Positions 34,752 through 47,050 of a stretch of 64,000 nt of DNA are shown piece after piece. Within the stretch, counting starts at the first letter, position 1. Each line of letters opens with the position of its first letter. The notes beneath the pieces are model-generated. The model saw only the letters and a list, made by a program, of their open reading frames with translations, had not been told where the DNA came from and did not search any database. Source of the stretch: Zingiber officinale (Eukaryota; Streptophyta; Magnoliopsida; Zingiberales; Zingiberaceae); NCBI RefSeq assembly GCF_018446385.1, contig NC_055996.1, forward strand, positions 129,070,532-129,134,531, given 5' to 3'. The position numbers were made by a program, and so were the translations under genes.

Positions 34752-35187
34752 GTTTGCACGAGGGACGATCTCGCCGTCACATCATGAAGAGGTTGACATA
34801 GTAGCGGTATGGCCTTATGGACGTCTTTCTGACAGACCCATACCTGGGCATGGTCCTTCTGACAGACCCATACCTGGGCATGGTCCTTCTGACAGACTCA
34901 TACCTGGGCATGGTCGAAAGCAGGTGATTGCTTTGATTGGCGCGCCCAGGCTCCTTCGAGAGGTCTATATAAGGTCTCCATTTCTTCACCGGAGGTACGA
35001 AAGTCTTCATTCGGCAGCCACCTTCTTCTTCTATTTCCTCGCCTAACTTGAGCGTCGGAGGGCCGTCGCCGGGACACCCCCCCCCCCCCCCGGCTTGGTT
35101 TTGTTACAGGTTCGCCGGAGCACTCGAGGATCCAGCAAGAAGCGTCACACCCCCAGCTTCCGTTGACTCCTGGTTCAGACAGGATCA
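34752..35187 (+). repeat. 3' LTR of the Tat-type element, truncated
   Basis: It matches 20675-21059 but lacks roughly the first 390 bp of the LTR. It carries three copies of the 30-bp CTTCTGACAGACCCATACCT unit against two in the 5' LTR, plus an expanded C-run near 35077. TATA-like TCTATATAAGG is at about 34964-34974. Confidence 0.85.
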
Positions 35188-35239
35188 GTTATTAATGTCA
35201 TAAAGGTTATTATTACGTAGTGACTGTATGATAGAAAAA

Positions 35240-36374
35240 TGTTAGAGGGGGGGGGGGGGGGGGGGTGAATAGCGGGTGTCACTTTTTCATAAAAGGAGAG
35301 TTAAAGTAAAGCAGCGGAAATAAGAAAAAATAAAAATAAGGCTAAACCTTTATTTTTATTTGGTTCGAAGCCTTTAACAATTTATACTCTAAGGCCTACA
35401 CTTGCTGAGTGCTTTTCGTTGGTCAATGTACTAATAGCTAGAATAATTACACGGATATAAAAATTAAAGTGCAAGTAATTAAATATAAATATACCGATGA
35501 CTTAGAGTAGAGTACTTGAATGTTATCACCGGAGCAGTGTCTCAACATTATAGAGTAGTTTTTGGAGTAGCACGCGAGTATGAAAGATGTGAGGAATGGT
35601 TGTTTAAAGTTGTTGGTTGAAACTTCTTTTATAGGTCTTTCCAGGTGCCTAGACCACCCGGGCTCCTCCACTGAAGCCTATCCGATCCAGCTTTGTCGTT
35701 GAGTTTTATCGAAGTCGCCTCCATCCCTTCCCGGGCACATGGATCACTCTTGGGCACCTGGAAGCTGATGTGCTTCGGCTAAACAAAGTGTGTCAACTCA
35801 GCTTCTCGCATGGCTGAATTCAGGCCATTCCGGACGCCTGGATCCATTTGGTCTTCCAGACTTTCGGACACCTGAATCCCTTCTGAGCGCTTGGAATGCC
35901 CAAACTCTAACTTTGATTCTCTACATCACAAAGTTAGCAAAACATACATAATATGAAATACAAGTATTAAACATTTAGATAGTCTCGGGACTGTCTGGTC
36001 CTGACTTTGGATTTCATTAAAATTTTAGGTTGGACTAACGTCTACTATTCCCTTAACGGGAAACACGTCCTCACTGATCTCTTTCCTCCTGTGCTTATCT
36101 TTACTTACCAATTGTATACTTACTTGACTTTGATCTCTTTTAAGTATTCTTACTAGATGCCCCATTTGAACTTCAACCAGTTGTCAGATTCTGGAGACTC
36201 AACTAGACTTCCTACAAGATATCAACCTATCTGGACTTTCTGCTACTTATTAGATCCTCCAGACTTAACTAGACTTCAGTCTGGTTTAAAGTCTCGTCAA
36301 ATCTTCTAGTCCTGCATACTTGGTAAATAAATTAGAGCACATAATATCTAACTTTAATGCTAACTGCAGCAATA
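35240..36374 (+). mobile_element. Second, diverged solo-LTR-like copy of the 1.1-kb family
   Basis: It begins TGTTAGAGG with a long G-run and GTGAATAGCG. It follows the 8592-9702 copy block by block: AAGCAGCGGAA-like, TTGGTTCGAAGCC-like and GAGTGCTTTTCGTTGG-like segments, ending GCTAACTGCAGCAATA. The minisatellite zone (about 36150-36300) is present but different. No target duplication is evident. Strand is arbitrary. Confidence 0.6.
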
Positions 36375-36786
36375 GTAACAACTATAAAAGAAATATCATA
36401 ATTTAGGAGAGGCAGGCTCTATAGTTTGTAGGATCGTGATCCTACGCAAGATCAATTTGGTGTCAGGATCAGATCGGTAGGATTAGATCGGTCAAGATCA
36501 AATATCGATTTCATTGATTCACATACGAATGTCATATATAGATCTTCTAAAAATGTTTGATTTAGTATAATACCAAGAAATAGACATCCAAAACTTATAA
36601 TTTTGAGAAAAAAAAATATTTGTGATGATCAAAATGATTGAATATCAGCTAAACAAATGCTTTAAATAGTTTTCAACTCATAACAAAATAACCCTAATTT
36701 AATTATAAAAATTGTTTGAAGTCTCTAGAAAAACTTTAAAAGATATGTTTTAGCCTAAAACGGGATGGTTGTTACACCCATAATAT
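36375..36786. other. AT-rich spacer before copia B
   Basis: It contains a short foldback (GTAGGATCGTGATCCTAC at 36426-36443) but no gene. Similar GATCC and CCTAC words occur beyond the far side of copia B (46120-46220), so copia B may have landed in an inverted-repeat element. This is weakly supported. Confidence 0.4.
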
Positions 36787-38769
36787 TGTTAGCTAGAGCC
36801 CTAGAGCCAATCATTTGATGATTATATTTTGGACTTATTGTATCATATTCTATATAAATAAAGGCATTTGGATTTTGGTTATTATACTTACTTGTATTGG
36901 TGCCAAATAAACTAAGTATAATAATGTCCTTGAGTAGATGGTTCTCACCTATATCAATCGGTTAGTTGAACTGATAGTGAGATGATATAGGGAACACTAC
37001 TCTAAATCATTCCTAGTCGAGTATTAACATTCAGGGACAATGTTAATGCAATAAAACTAGCATGTAGGTCAACTCGATGACTTGATCTCAGAAGTCATGG
37101 ATATGGAGATATCAAGTTGACACATGGGTATGCATTGGAGAATATATACTGAATGACCCGTCATGAGAAAGTATCATGGATCGTTATATGAGTGTCATAT
37201 ACTTTCTCATGTGGCTATTAGTATGACTATTAGTCCTTGGACCTGAAGTCACCATGGATCCCTACATAAGGAGTTATGTACTTTGGTTTCGTCAAACGTC
37301 ACCCGTAACTGGGTGGACTATAAAAGCGATTACCGGATATGTAACAAATTATGCAGAGGGATGTGAGAGATGTAGATGGGATCTATCCCTCCCATATGAC
37401 GGGAGCGACATCAATATTCTTGATAGAGTGAGACCACTAAGTGCATGGCCATGCCCAAATGAGTCAACATGAGATGTTGAGCTCATTTGATCGAGTGAGT
37501 CTACTTGGAGTTCAAGATTTAGATTGATTAGAGGATGACACGGTCTATGCCTCATATTGATCAATCTAGATGTCTAGGATAGAAGGACAATGTCACATAT
37601 TGTGAGGAGTCACAATTAGTAGTCACAAGGTGATGTTGGATCTCAACATTCTTGTAACTTGGATAGCAATGATGTATTGCTAGATGCCGCTCATTGCTTA
37701 TGTTTCTAAAGGAGTTTAGAAACATTGTCAACGTTACAAGAACCTATTGGGTCACACACAAAGAACAAGTGGATGGAGATTAGGTTCATATGATGAACCA
37801 ATTGGATTAGGTTCATATGATGCACCAAAGATTGGATTCAAATTAGACTTATTGAGTTAGACTTAATTAGATTCAATTGTTGAATGAGTCTAATTTAAAT
37901 TTGATTCATTGAGTCAATTTATATTAATGAATTGAGATTCATTAAATTGAAATTGACTTGAATCAAAGGTTGGATTTAACTCAACAAGGAAGAAATTGGT
38001 TAATTTTGACTTGACCAAATAGAAGTTGAAACATCAAGTTTGACTTGATGCATTGCCACATCATGTAGGTTGACTCATCCTACATGGCATGACACATCCT
38101 TGCCACATCATCACCACCTCATAATGGTGTGCCACCTCATGGAGGTTACACACCCATTCCTTTTAATGTGGCCGGCCACATTAAATGAGGGGGTTACATC
38201 TGTGTGGCCGGCCACACACTTGATGATGGGTGAATGCAATTGATTTGTATTCATTCTAGCTTCTTCTTTCTTGGATGCTTGCTTCTCCTTGCTGTTGTCG
38301 TGGGGTCTTGGAAGGTGAGAAGGTGTTGAGTTTCATCCAAGAAAAGATAAGAGAGTGTGAAGGACACAAGAAGAGGATACTACTAGTTGAGTATGTGAGA
38401 GTCTTCTTGTTTTTCTCTCCTTTTCTTTTTCAAATTCTATCCGAGAGCTCTAGAAAGTGCTAGCACACTTGGGGCTTTCTTCTCCATCCTTGAGTGCTAG
38501 AGAGCACTCCTTGTTCGTGTGGATATCACTAGAGAAGTATCTACCTTGATACTTTGGAGATCCGACACGTACCTTGGACGAGCGGGAATTTTGAGAGGGC
38601 ACGCTTCAAAGGTAAAAGCTCTTAACACATAGATCTAGGAGTATATCTAAAGTTTTTGAAACTCGTACTTGTATTTCATTCGGTTTTTCCTTGCACGGAT
38701 CTACGGCTTTGGGTGATTCGGGGTTTCCGCGACGCGAAAAGCGATCTTCGCGGCCCGAAAAACCCAACA
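36787..38769 (+). repeat. 5' LTR of copia B
   Basis: Partner of 44050-46015. It contains a palindromic GTGGCCGGCCAC word twice (near 38168 and 38204), shared by both LTRs. The block 37327-37412 differs strongly from the other LTR. Confidence 0.9.
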
Positions 38770-38783
38770 GTGGTATCAGAGCC

Positions 38784-40400
38784 ACGTGCAAGGCTTGTAC
38801 GAGTTTAATTTTTTGGTTTTATGAAAACTAAACCTTCTGTGATTTTCTATAAAATTTAGTTTTTTTTGTTTTTATGGGTAATTTTTCCGTAGAAGCGAAG
38901 CACAAGTATCTCGACATTTGTAGGCTTCGGCTACCGGGAAGTTTTTCCTTAAACGGCTTCGTTTTGCCCCAAATCAGTTTGGGACAGCGGGCTTGGGTGC
39001 CATTAGATCGCAAAGGAGCAACTCACGATGGTTAGATCGTGGGTAGGGGTACTGCCCCTAACCCCGCAAGGGGATTTGCTCCGCGATTGCACCCGAAATC
39101 GCTAAAAACGAACCTACCGGGAAGATTTTTCCGAAACAGCAATGTCTCGACCCAAATCATTTTGGGACAGCGAGTTTAAGCGCTGTTGGATCACAAAGGA
39201 ACCCTTGCGATGGTTAGATCGCGGGTAGGGGCGCTGGGCCCGGCCGCAGGGATCCGTTCATGATTGATTGCGCTCGAAACCGCTAAACGGGACCGCCGGG
39301 AAATTTTACTCGTAAAAATTATAAAAAAATTAATTTTAAAATTATATAAAATTATGAAAATATATAATTTTGAATTATATATTAATTTTGTGATAGTCAT
39401 GACCCAAAAATCCAATATGATTGGATTGTGTTGTAATGTCTGCGTGCCGTTATATGTTTGCGCGTGTTGCATGTTTTTATTTTTCCGCGATCTGCGCGTC
39501 TCTTATATTCTGGTTGTAATTAGATTTAGACTCGAATGTAACTCGAGTTTCAAATTTTAATGTACAAATTGGAGCGGTGGAGTTCACAAGAAGGAAGCTG
39601 ACAACACAAGGTGGTCAAAGGAGGAGCTTGAGAAGCTGTTGACCCTAAGTTGACCATTCGATCTTCTCATTGGCTTGAGAAGATCATAGTGGGGCCATGA
39701 CTAAATCACAAATAGATTAATTAGTTAATTGCTTATGTATATGATGCATGTTTAATAAGTAATTAATTAATTAGTGTCTTACGATTAGATTAGATCTAAG
39801 TCGTGCACATGATGCACCCTTGCGATTAGATTAGATCTAAGTCGTGCACAAGATGCATCCTTTTCGATTAGATTAGATCTCGATCGAACCAACTCTAAAT
39901 GCCTAACCGTGCCGTGATACCTATCACTACCTCGATCACATGTATTGTTGAATCTGCCAAAGCAGAGCAATACATATTATCTTGGTAGGGTACGGAGGGA
40001 CAATCTTGGTCCCGCCTATCAACGCATGGGTAAATACAAACTCAATTAGATTGAGTATTCCTAGTTGCTCGGTTAGATCGAGTCAACTATAGGCATTCTT
40101 CAAACGGTTGGAAAAGATAGGTCAAAATCACATCTATATTAACTCTCGGGCGTATTAGCCAAAGCTAACTCGAGTTTTAATATAAATGCGGATATTGATT
40201 TTATAAACAAGAGTTGCATAGAGATGTAATTGGTAATCGTTACCTACCGATCATACTAAGCCTTGGGCGTATTAGCCAAAGCTAACTCAAGGGTTAGTAT
40301 GATGTGAATCTTGTCCCACAAGAGTTATAGAATTCAGTGGGAGCATCATTTAATTAAAGGCATAATTAAATGATTTTAAAAGAATATGATTTTTATTTCT
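38784..40400 (+). other. Copia B leader region with internal repeats
   Basis: A non-coding leader between primer site and gag. Two diverged copies of about 130-180 bp (38937-39065 and 39117-39240) share CCCAAATCA, TTTGGGACAGCG and GGTTAGATCG words. A 41-bp unit with GATTAGATTAGATCTAAGTC is repeated three times (39782-39890). A GGGCGTATTAGCCAAAGCTA motif occurs twice (about 40151 and 40265). Confidence 0.75.
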
Positions 40401-40407
40401 GCAAATT

Positions 40408-41416
40408 TTCTGTTGTAGATAACCATGACGTCGAATACGAACTCTTTCTCCTCGCGTTCCGAAGAAGGATAAGCTCAACGAGCAAATTTCACGGACCGGC
40501 ACAGAACCCGAGAATAGTTCTCACTCAGAGCGTAGATCCACGCTCGGAGCAGCTCATTCCGAGGCTCCTCCCGCCACGCCACGCTGAATGACCGGATGCT
40601 TACAAGAAGCATCAAGATGACACATTAGATGTGCCTGCCTAATGCTCGCAACCATGAACTCGAGCTTCGACAACATGAGTTGATGTGTGCTTACGATATG
40701 GTTGAACATCTTCGTCCAACTATATCAAGGACAAGCAGGACATGGAAGAGGAACTTCAGGGATACCGGAAGATCTTAACAAGAGAAATAAGATTTCTACT
40801 TCAGGTATAAATGTTATAGAAGTCAACCTCTATTTCTTCGTCATGGGTATTAGATACCGGATGTGCTTAGCACATTTGTACTAATGTACAAGAACCGAGA
40901 AATAGCAGAGCATTGACAAAGGGCGAGATAGACCTACGAGTAGGCAATGGAGCACGGGTTGCTGTTGCTGTAGGGACTTATTTTCTGTCTCTGCCCTCTG
41001 GGCTTATACTAGAGTTAGACGATTGTTGTTATGTGCCTGCATTGACTAAAAACATTATATCAGTTTCTTGTTTGGACAAGAAAGGATTCTCGTTTATAAT
41101 AAAGAACAAATGTTGTTCTGTCTATTTAAACGATATGTTCTATTGTAGTGCACCTCTGATGAACGGACTCTATATTCTAGACCTTGAGAGCTCTATCTAT
41201 AACGTTAGTACCAAGAGGTTCAAATCGAACGATATGAACCACACCTATCTCTGGCACTGTCGCTTAGGTCATATAAATGACAAGCGCTTATCCCAGCTCC
41301 ATAAGGATGGTTTGCTGGACTCATTTGATTTTGAATCATATGAGATATGCGAGTCATGCCTACGAGGCAAGATGACCAAGACTCCTTTAGTGGGCACAGA
41401 GCTAACGATTTGTTAG
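40408..41416 (+). pseudogene. Copia B gag, protease and pre-integrase, with internal deletion
   Basis: Gag is reduced to fragments such as NHELELRQHELMCAYDMVEHL (about 40650-40710). It then jumps directly to the protease zone (SGINVIEVN, then NGARVAVAVGTYFL), so most of the gag C-terminus is missing. The pre-integrase part is open from 40913 to 41416 and includes LWHCRLGHINDKRLSQLHKD and CESCLRGKMTKTP, the zinc-binding HHCC region before integrase. Confidence 0.75.
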
Positions 41417-42330
41417 GACTCATACATAGTGATGTATGTGGCCCTTTAATATCGCTGCTAGGCGGTTATAGATACTTCATCACATTTCGATGACTTCATG
41501 AGATATGGTTATGTGTACTTGATGACACATAAGTCCGAACCTTTGAAAAGTTTAAAGAATTCAAGAATGAACATAACCAGCTCGGCAAGAGTATTAAAAT
41601 ACTTCGATCGATCGAGGTGGTGAATACTTAAGCCATGAGTTTCGTGACTATTTAGCCGAGTGTGGGATTCTATCCCAACTCACTCCTCCCGGAACACCAC
41701 AGGTGAATGGTGTATCCGAAAGGAGGAATCGTACCTATTAGATATGGTACTATCTATGATGAGTCACACGATCTTCCGACATACCTTTGGGCTATGCTCT
41801 AGACACGGCAACTTTCATTCTCAACCGAGTTCCATCCAAGGCCGTGATAAAGACACCATATAGGATATGGAGAGATGCCTAGGTGTCTTTCATGAGGATT
41901 TGGGGTGAGGCTTACGACGACGTCAAGTCTCGGACAAATTAGGACCAAATCTGACAAGTGCTATTTCATCGGATATCCCAAGGAAACTAAGGGATATTAC
42001 TTACATTCCCAGACAAGTTGTGGCAAAGATCGGGTCTTTCTAGAAAGGGACTTTGTTTCTAGAAAGACTAGTGGGAATCGCTCGATCTTGAAGAAGTTCA
42101 AGATGCGAATACTAGCACAAGCCTCGATGGAAGTTGAATCGAACCACAAAGTGTTGTGGATGATGTTCCACAAGGAGTTGAGGAACAACAACCGCACTAC
42201 AAGTAAAACACCCGTATAGGGGCGTCGACCGAGAGATACTCGTTTCTCTTGTCCGAGCATGATGACGTTGTGCTCGTAGAGGATGAGCCTACCACCTATC
42301 GTAAGCTGTGAGGCCAGATTATTAGAAATG
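41417..42330 (+). pseudogene. Copia B integrase, decayed
   Basis: Frame-shifted remnants are visible: RYGYVYLMTHKSE near 41500, GIL-Q-LTPPGTPQ-like near 41670, and SDKCYFIGYPKETKGYY at 41950-42000. The second catalytic Asp region reads only in broken frames. It is non-functional as it stands. Confidence 0.7.
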
Positions 42331-42448
42331 GCTAGAGGCCATGAGATCGAGATGGAATCCATGTACACCAACCAAGTATGGACTTTGGTTGATCCACTGA
42401 AGGGTAAAACCCATTGGGTGCAAGTGGGTCTTTAAGAGAAAGACTGAC

Positions 42449-43133
42449 ATGGATGGACTTATCTATAAGGGTCGCTTGGTAGCTAAAGGTTTCAAGCAGA
42501 TTCATGGTATTGACTATGATGAAACCTTTTCTCCAGTAGCGATGTTTAAGTCCATTCGGATCATGCTTGCTATTGCAGCCTACCATGACTATGAGATATG
42601 GCAGATGGATGTCAAAACCGCGTTTCTGAATGGAAACCTACTCGAGGATGTGTACATGACACAACCTGAGGGTTTTGTAGATCCACAGCATACTAGTAGA
42701 GTATGCAAGCTGCATAGGTCCATATATGGACTAAAGCAAGCATCTCGGAGCTGGAATCTTCGATTCGATGATGCAATCAAACAGTTTGGATTCATCAAGA
42801 ATGAAGATGAGCCTTGTGTCTACAAGAAGGTTGTAGAGAACACAGTTGTCTTCCTCATATTGTATGTGGATGACATACTACTCATTGGGAAGGACATCCC
42901 TATGCTTCAGTCTGTCAAGACCTGGCTAGGGAGTTGCTTCTCAATGAAGGATTTAGGTGAGGCATCCCACATTCTAGGGATACAGATCTATAGAGATAGA
43001 TCTAAGAGATTGCTTGGCCTAAGTCAGAGTACATATATTGACAAGGTACTCCTTCGGTTTGCCATGCAGAACTCCAAAAAGGGATTTCTGCCGATATCAC
43101 ATGGCATGAGTCTTTCGAAGACTCAAGGTCCCT
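42449..43133 (+). CDS. Copia B reverse transcriptase, intact stretch
   Basis: This open part of pol covers most of the RT domain: YKGRLVAKGFKQIHGIDYDE, then WQMDVKTAFLNG with a catalytic Asp, IYGLKQASRSWN, and the active-site box LYVDDILLIGKD. The start given is the first Met of the open stretch, not a real initiation codon, since copia pol is made as one polyprotein. The frame ends at the first unit of a tandem triplication. Confidence 0.85.
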
Positions 43134-43351
43134 CAGAGTACATATATTGACAAGGTACTCCTTCGGTTTGCCATGCAGAACTCCAAAAAGGGATTTCTGC
43201 CGATATCACATGGCATGAGTCTTTCGAAGACTCAAGGTCCCTCAGAGTACATATATTGACAAGGTACTCCTTCGGTTTGCCATGCAGAACTCCAAGAAGG
43301 GATTTCTGCCGATGTCACATGGCATGAGTCTTTCGACGACTCAAGGTCCCT
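43025..43351 (+). repeat. 109-bp tandem triplication inside pol
   Basis: Three successive copies start CAGAGTACATATATTGACAA at 43025, 43134 and 43243. The first two are essentially identical and the third has a few substitutions. Because 109 is not a multiple of three, each extra copy shifts the reading frame and separates RT from RNase H. Confidence 0.95.
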
Positions 43352-43791
43352 CTTCTAGAGAGGAGAGAAACCGCATGGATCAGATCCCTTATGCCTCAGC
43401 CATAGGATCGATCATGTACGCCATGCTATGTACTCGACCTGATGTCTCGTATGCTTTGAGCATGACGAGCAGATACCAGTCAGATCCAGGTGAAAGTCAC
43501 TGGATAGCGGTCAAGAATATTCTTAAGTACTTAAGAAGGACTAAAGAATATTTCTTGATATATGGAGGCAGTGATGAGCTAGTTGTAAAGGGTTACAGTG
43601 ATGCTAGCTTCCAGACCGATCAGGATGACTATAGATCGCAGTCGGGGTTCGTATTTTGCATTAATGGTGGTGCACACCGAAGAGTTCAAGCGGATACATT
43701 AGATTCTGCATCAGAGGCAGCAAAGGAGGCAGTTTGGATCCGCAAGTTCATCATGAACTTGGGGTGGTTCCTAGCATTGTTGACCCATTGA
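43282..43791 (+). pseudogene. Copia B RT connection and RNase H, internally deleted
   Basis: It reads SAIGSIMYAMLCTRPDVSYA, then LKYLRRTKEYFLIYGGSDEL and GYSDASFQTDQDDYRSQSGF, the start of RNase H. The segment that should carry the WKSSKQ...STTEAEY core is replaced by HRRVQADTLDSASEAAKEAV, a small deletion with local scrambling. The frame ends at a stop at 43791. The final part (KHILRRFHLIRE-like) lies beyond in another frame. Confidence 0.75.
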
Positions 43792-44049
43792 GCTCTATTG
43801 TGACAACAATGGAGCTATAGCACAGGCGAAGGAACCTCGCTCACACCAGCGGACCAAACACATACTACGGCGCTTCCATCTCATTCGAGAGATCATCGAG
43901 AGAGGAGATGTGAAGATTTGCAGAGTACCTACAGAGGCTAACATCGCAGATCCCTTGACCAAGGTTTTGGCACAGAAGAAGCATGATGGTCACACTAGGT
44001 CATTTGGGCTTAGAGCCTACACTGATTGGCACTAGTGCTAGTGGGAGAT

Positions 44050-46015
44050 TGTTAGCTAGAGCCCTAGAGCCAATCATTTGATGATTGTATTTTGGACTTA
44101 TTGTATCATATTCTATATAAATAAAGACATTTGGATTTTGGTTATTATACTTACTTGTATTGGTGCCAAATAAACTAAGTATAATAATGTCCTTGAGTAG
44201 ATGGTTCTCACCTATATCAATCGGTTAGTTGAACCGATAGTGAGATGATATAGGGAACACTACTTTAAATCATTCCTAGTCGAGTATTAACATTCAGGGA
44301 CAATGTTAATACAATAAAACTAGCATGTAGGTCAACTCGATGACTTGATCTCAGAAGTCATGGATATGGAGATATCAAGTTGACACATGGGTATGCATTG
44401 GAGAATGTATACTGAATGACCCGTCATGAGAAAGTATCATGGATCGTTATATGAGTGTCATATACTTTCTCATGTGGCTATTAGTATGACTATTAGTCCT
44501 TGGACCTGAAGTCACCATGGATCCCTACATAAGGAGTTATGTACTTTGGTTTCGTCAAACGTCACCCGTAACTGGGTGGACTATAAAAGTTGGATATGTA
44601 ACAAATGGATGGATGTGATGATAGATGGGATTTGGTCCCGTATGACTTGACTGACAGCAATATTCTTGATAGAGTGAGACCACTAAGTGCATGGCCATGC
44701 CCAAATGAGTCAACATGAGATGTTGAGCTCATTTGATCGAGTGAGTCTACTTGGAGTTCAAGATTTAGATTGATTAGAGGATGACACGGTCTATGCCTCA
44801 TATTGATCAATCTAGATGTCTAGGATAGAAGGACAATGTCACATATTGTGAGGAGTCACAATTAGTAGTCACAAGGTGATGTTGGATCTCAACATTCTTG
44901 TAACTTGGATAGCAATGATGTATTGCTAGATGCCGCTCATTGCTTATGTTTCTAAAGGAGTTTAGAAACATTGTCAACGTTACAAGAACCTATTGGGTCA
45001 CACACAAAGAACAAGTGGATGGAGATTAGGTTCATATGATGAACCAATTGGATTAGGTTCATATGATGCACCAAAGATTGGATTCAAATTAGACTTATTG
45101 AGTTAGACTTAATTAGATTCAATTGTTGAATGAGTCTAATTTAAATTTGATTCATTGAGTCAATTTATATTAATGAATTGAGATTCATTAAATTGAAATT
45201 GACTTGAATCAAAGGTTGGATTTAACTCAACAAGGAAGAAATTGGTTAATTTTGACTTGACCAAATAGAAGTTGAAACATCAAGTTTGACTTGATGCATT
45301 GCCACATCATGTAGGTTGACTCATCCTACATGGCATGACACATCCTTGCCACATCATCACCACCTCATAATGGTGTGCCACCTCATGGAGGTTACACACC
45401 CATTCCTTTTAATGTGGCCGGCCACATTAAATGAGGGGGTTACATTTGTGTGGCCGGCCACACACTTGATGATGGGTGAATGCAATTGATTTGTATTCAT
45501 TCTAGCTTCTTCTTCCTTGAATGCTTGCTTCTCCTTGCTGTTGCCGTGGGGTCTTGGAAGGTGAGAAGGTGTTGAGTTTCATCCAAGAAAAGATAAGAGA
45601 GTGTGAAGGACACAAGAAGAGGATACTACTAGTTGAGTATGTGAGAGTCTTCTTGTTTTTCTCTCCTTTTCTTTTTCAAATTCTATCCGAGAGCTCTAGA
45701 AAGTGCTAGCACACTTGGGGCTCTCTTCTCCATCCTTGAGTGCTAGAGAGCACTCCTTGTTCGTGTGGATATCACTAGAGAAGTATCTACCTTGATACTT
45801 TGGAGATCCGACACGTACCTTGGACGAGCGGGAATTTTGCGAGGGCACGCTTCAAAGGTAAAAGCTCTCAACACATAGATCTAGGAGTAGATCTAAAGTT
45901 TTTGAAACTCGTACTTGTATTTCATTCTGTATTTCCTTGCACGGATCTACAGCTTTGGGTGATTCGGGGTTTCCGCGATGCGAAAAGCGATTTTCACGGC
46001 CCGAAAAACCCAACA
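44050..46015 (+). repeat. 3' LTR of copia B
   Basis: Near-identical to the 5' LTR outside the block 44590-44658. It follows a purine-rich tract and is followed by AATAA, a partial target duplication. Confidence 0.9.
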
Positions 46016-46530
46016 AATAAATGTAAATCTCTGAATAAGTTTCGATTTGATATATTATGCGTCCCGTGATTCAAATCGAGTCAAAAATTATGACGTCTCA
46101 AATTGCAGAATCATAGAATCTTACCAATCCCAACGATCTTGTACGATCCCAACTATCCTACTCAGATTCTACTGCAAAACCCAATTCCAATTGATCCCGA
46201 ATTGATATAGTGCTTCTGGATCATAAGATGATCCTATGATCCAAATAATGATTTTGCAAACTGTGATAGTCACTCTTATATAATCATCTATTTCTCTACG
46301 TCTTAGCATCGTATTAAGGATCGATGCCTTCTGATAGCATATCGACCTTCAACAATGAATCGTCTCAACCTGGTATAAAGAACATAAGGAGCGGAGCGTT
46401 TCAATATTATTATAATAAAAAATGATTATATTCATCCAAGACGCTCCTTATAATCGGTCCTTAAATTAAATTATAAGAAGGGAGGTAAATTCTGATGTCA
46501 ACATATAATTAAGGTTAAAAGATAGAAAAA

Positions 46531-46561
<31 letters not shown>

Positions 46562-47050
46562 GAAGATACCTGTGTATCAAAAATTGATCTCTAATCATAC
46601 AGAGAATCAAAGGAGCGCTTAGACATCAGCACAGAACGCGGCTGCGTAGTATCATAAATAATAAAATTAGTTGTACATTTTTAGTATTTAACAAATGATT
46701 TGATAAACGACCAGGGGTATTATCGTAATTTTATATTTGATTTCCTCACGCGAATAAAATGGCTGATCGAAAACCATTTATACGCAGCCGACCTCCTCTT
46801 TCCTGTCGGATCCCTAATCCAATCCATTCTTTGCATCGGCGACCTCCCGTTCCTCGGCGGTTTCTTCGATTCGTCAACTATACTCCACCCGCCCCGACCC
46901 TTCCTGCTCCTCAGCGATTTCTACATGCCGCTCGTCGTCCCCTATCCTCTGTTGCGCTAATCGTTCCGTTTGGGTTAGGCGTCGGTTCAAGTGCCGAGAA
47001 GAACAAAACGGTGAATTACGGTGTTTGTCTGATCTCCTTCTGCGTCGGGC
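46016..47050. promoter_or_regulatory. Upstream region of the RNA-binding protein gene
   Basis: It holds a run of about 28 T (46534-46561) and no gene up to about 46740. From 46750 to 47050 the sequence is C-rich and pyrimidine-rich, as in a plant 5' UTR, and runs into the ATG at 47051. Open frames here have no domain. No clear TATA box was identified. Confidence 0.45.

Larger units (their letters stand above)
20282..35187 (+). mobile_element. Ty3/gypsy Tat/Ogre-type retrotransposon with internal satellite and antisense gene
   Basis: The two terminal repeats share several hundred bases: the 5' copy ends at 21059, and the partial 3' copy is 34752-35187. A primer-site-like TTTGGCCCGTCTGTG follows the 5' LTR. 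Gag, protease/RT, RNase H, a second RNase H and integrase follow in Tat-lineage order. From about 26.1 kb the element has a long 3' non-pol region holding a tandem array and an antisense gene, as known for Tat/Ogre/Grande elements. The RT part is badly decayed. The outer 5' boundary is approximate and no target duplication was found. Confidence 0.85.
36787..46015 (+). mobile_element. Ty1/copia retrotransposon B, full length, about 2-kb LTRs
   Basis: LTRs at 36787-38769 and 44050-46015 begin TGTTAGCTAG and end AACCCAACA. The tRNA-iMet site TGGTATCAGAGCC starts at 38771, and a purine tract (AGTGGGAGAT) precedes the 3' LTR. Flanks AATAT and AATAA match at four of five positions, a plausible target duplication. 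The LTRs are near-identical except for one short block, so the insertion is fairly young. Even so, gag and integrase are decayed. RT/RNase H sequence and LTR size suggest an Angela/Tork-like lineage (inference). Confidence 0.92.

Noticed and set aside
36426-36443. Foldback GTAGGATCGTGATCCTAC as a possible terminator or transposon end
   Set aside because: A single short palindrome without matching flanks or duplication; too weak to call.
38275-38463. Identical 62-aa frames in both copia B LTRs (also 45521-45709)
   Set aside because: Identity only reflects LTR duplication; no motif supports a gene.
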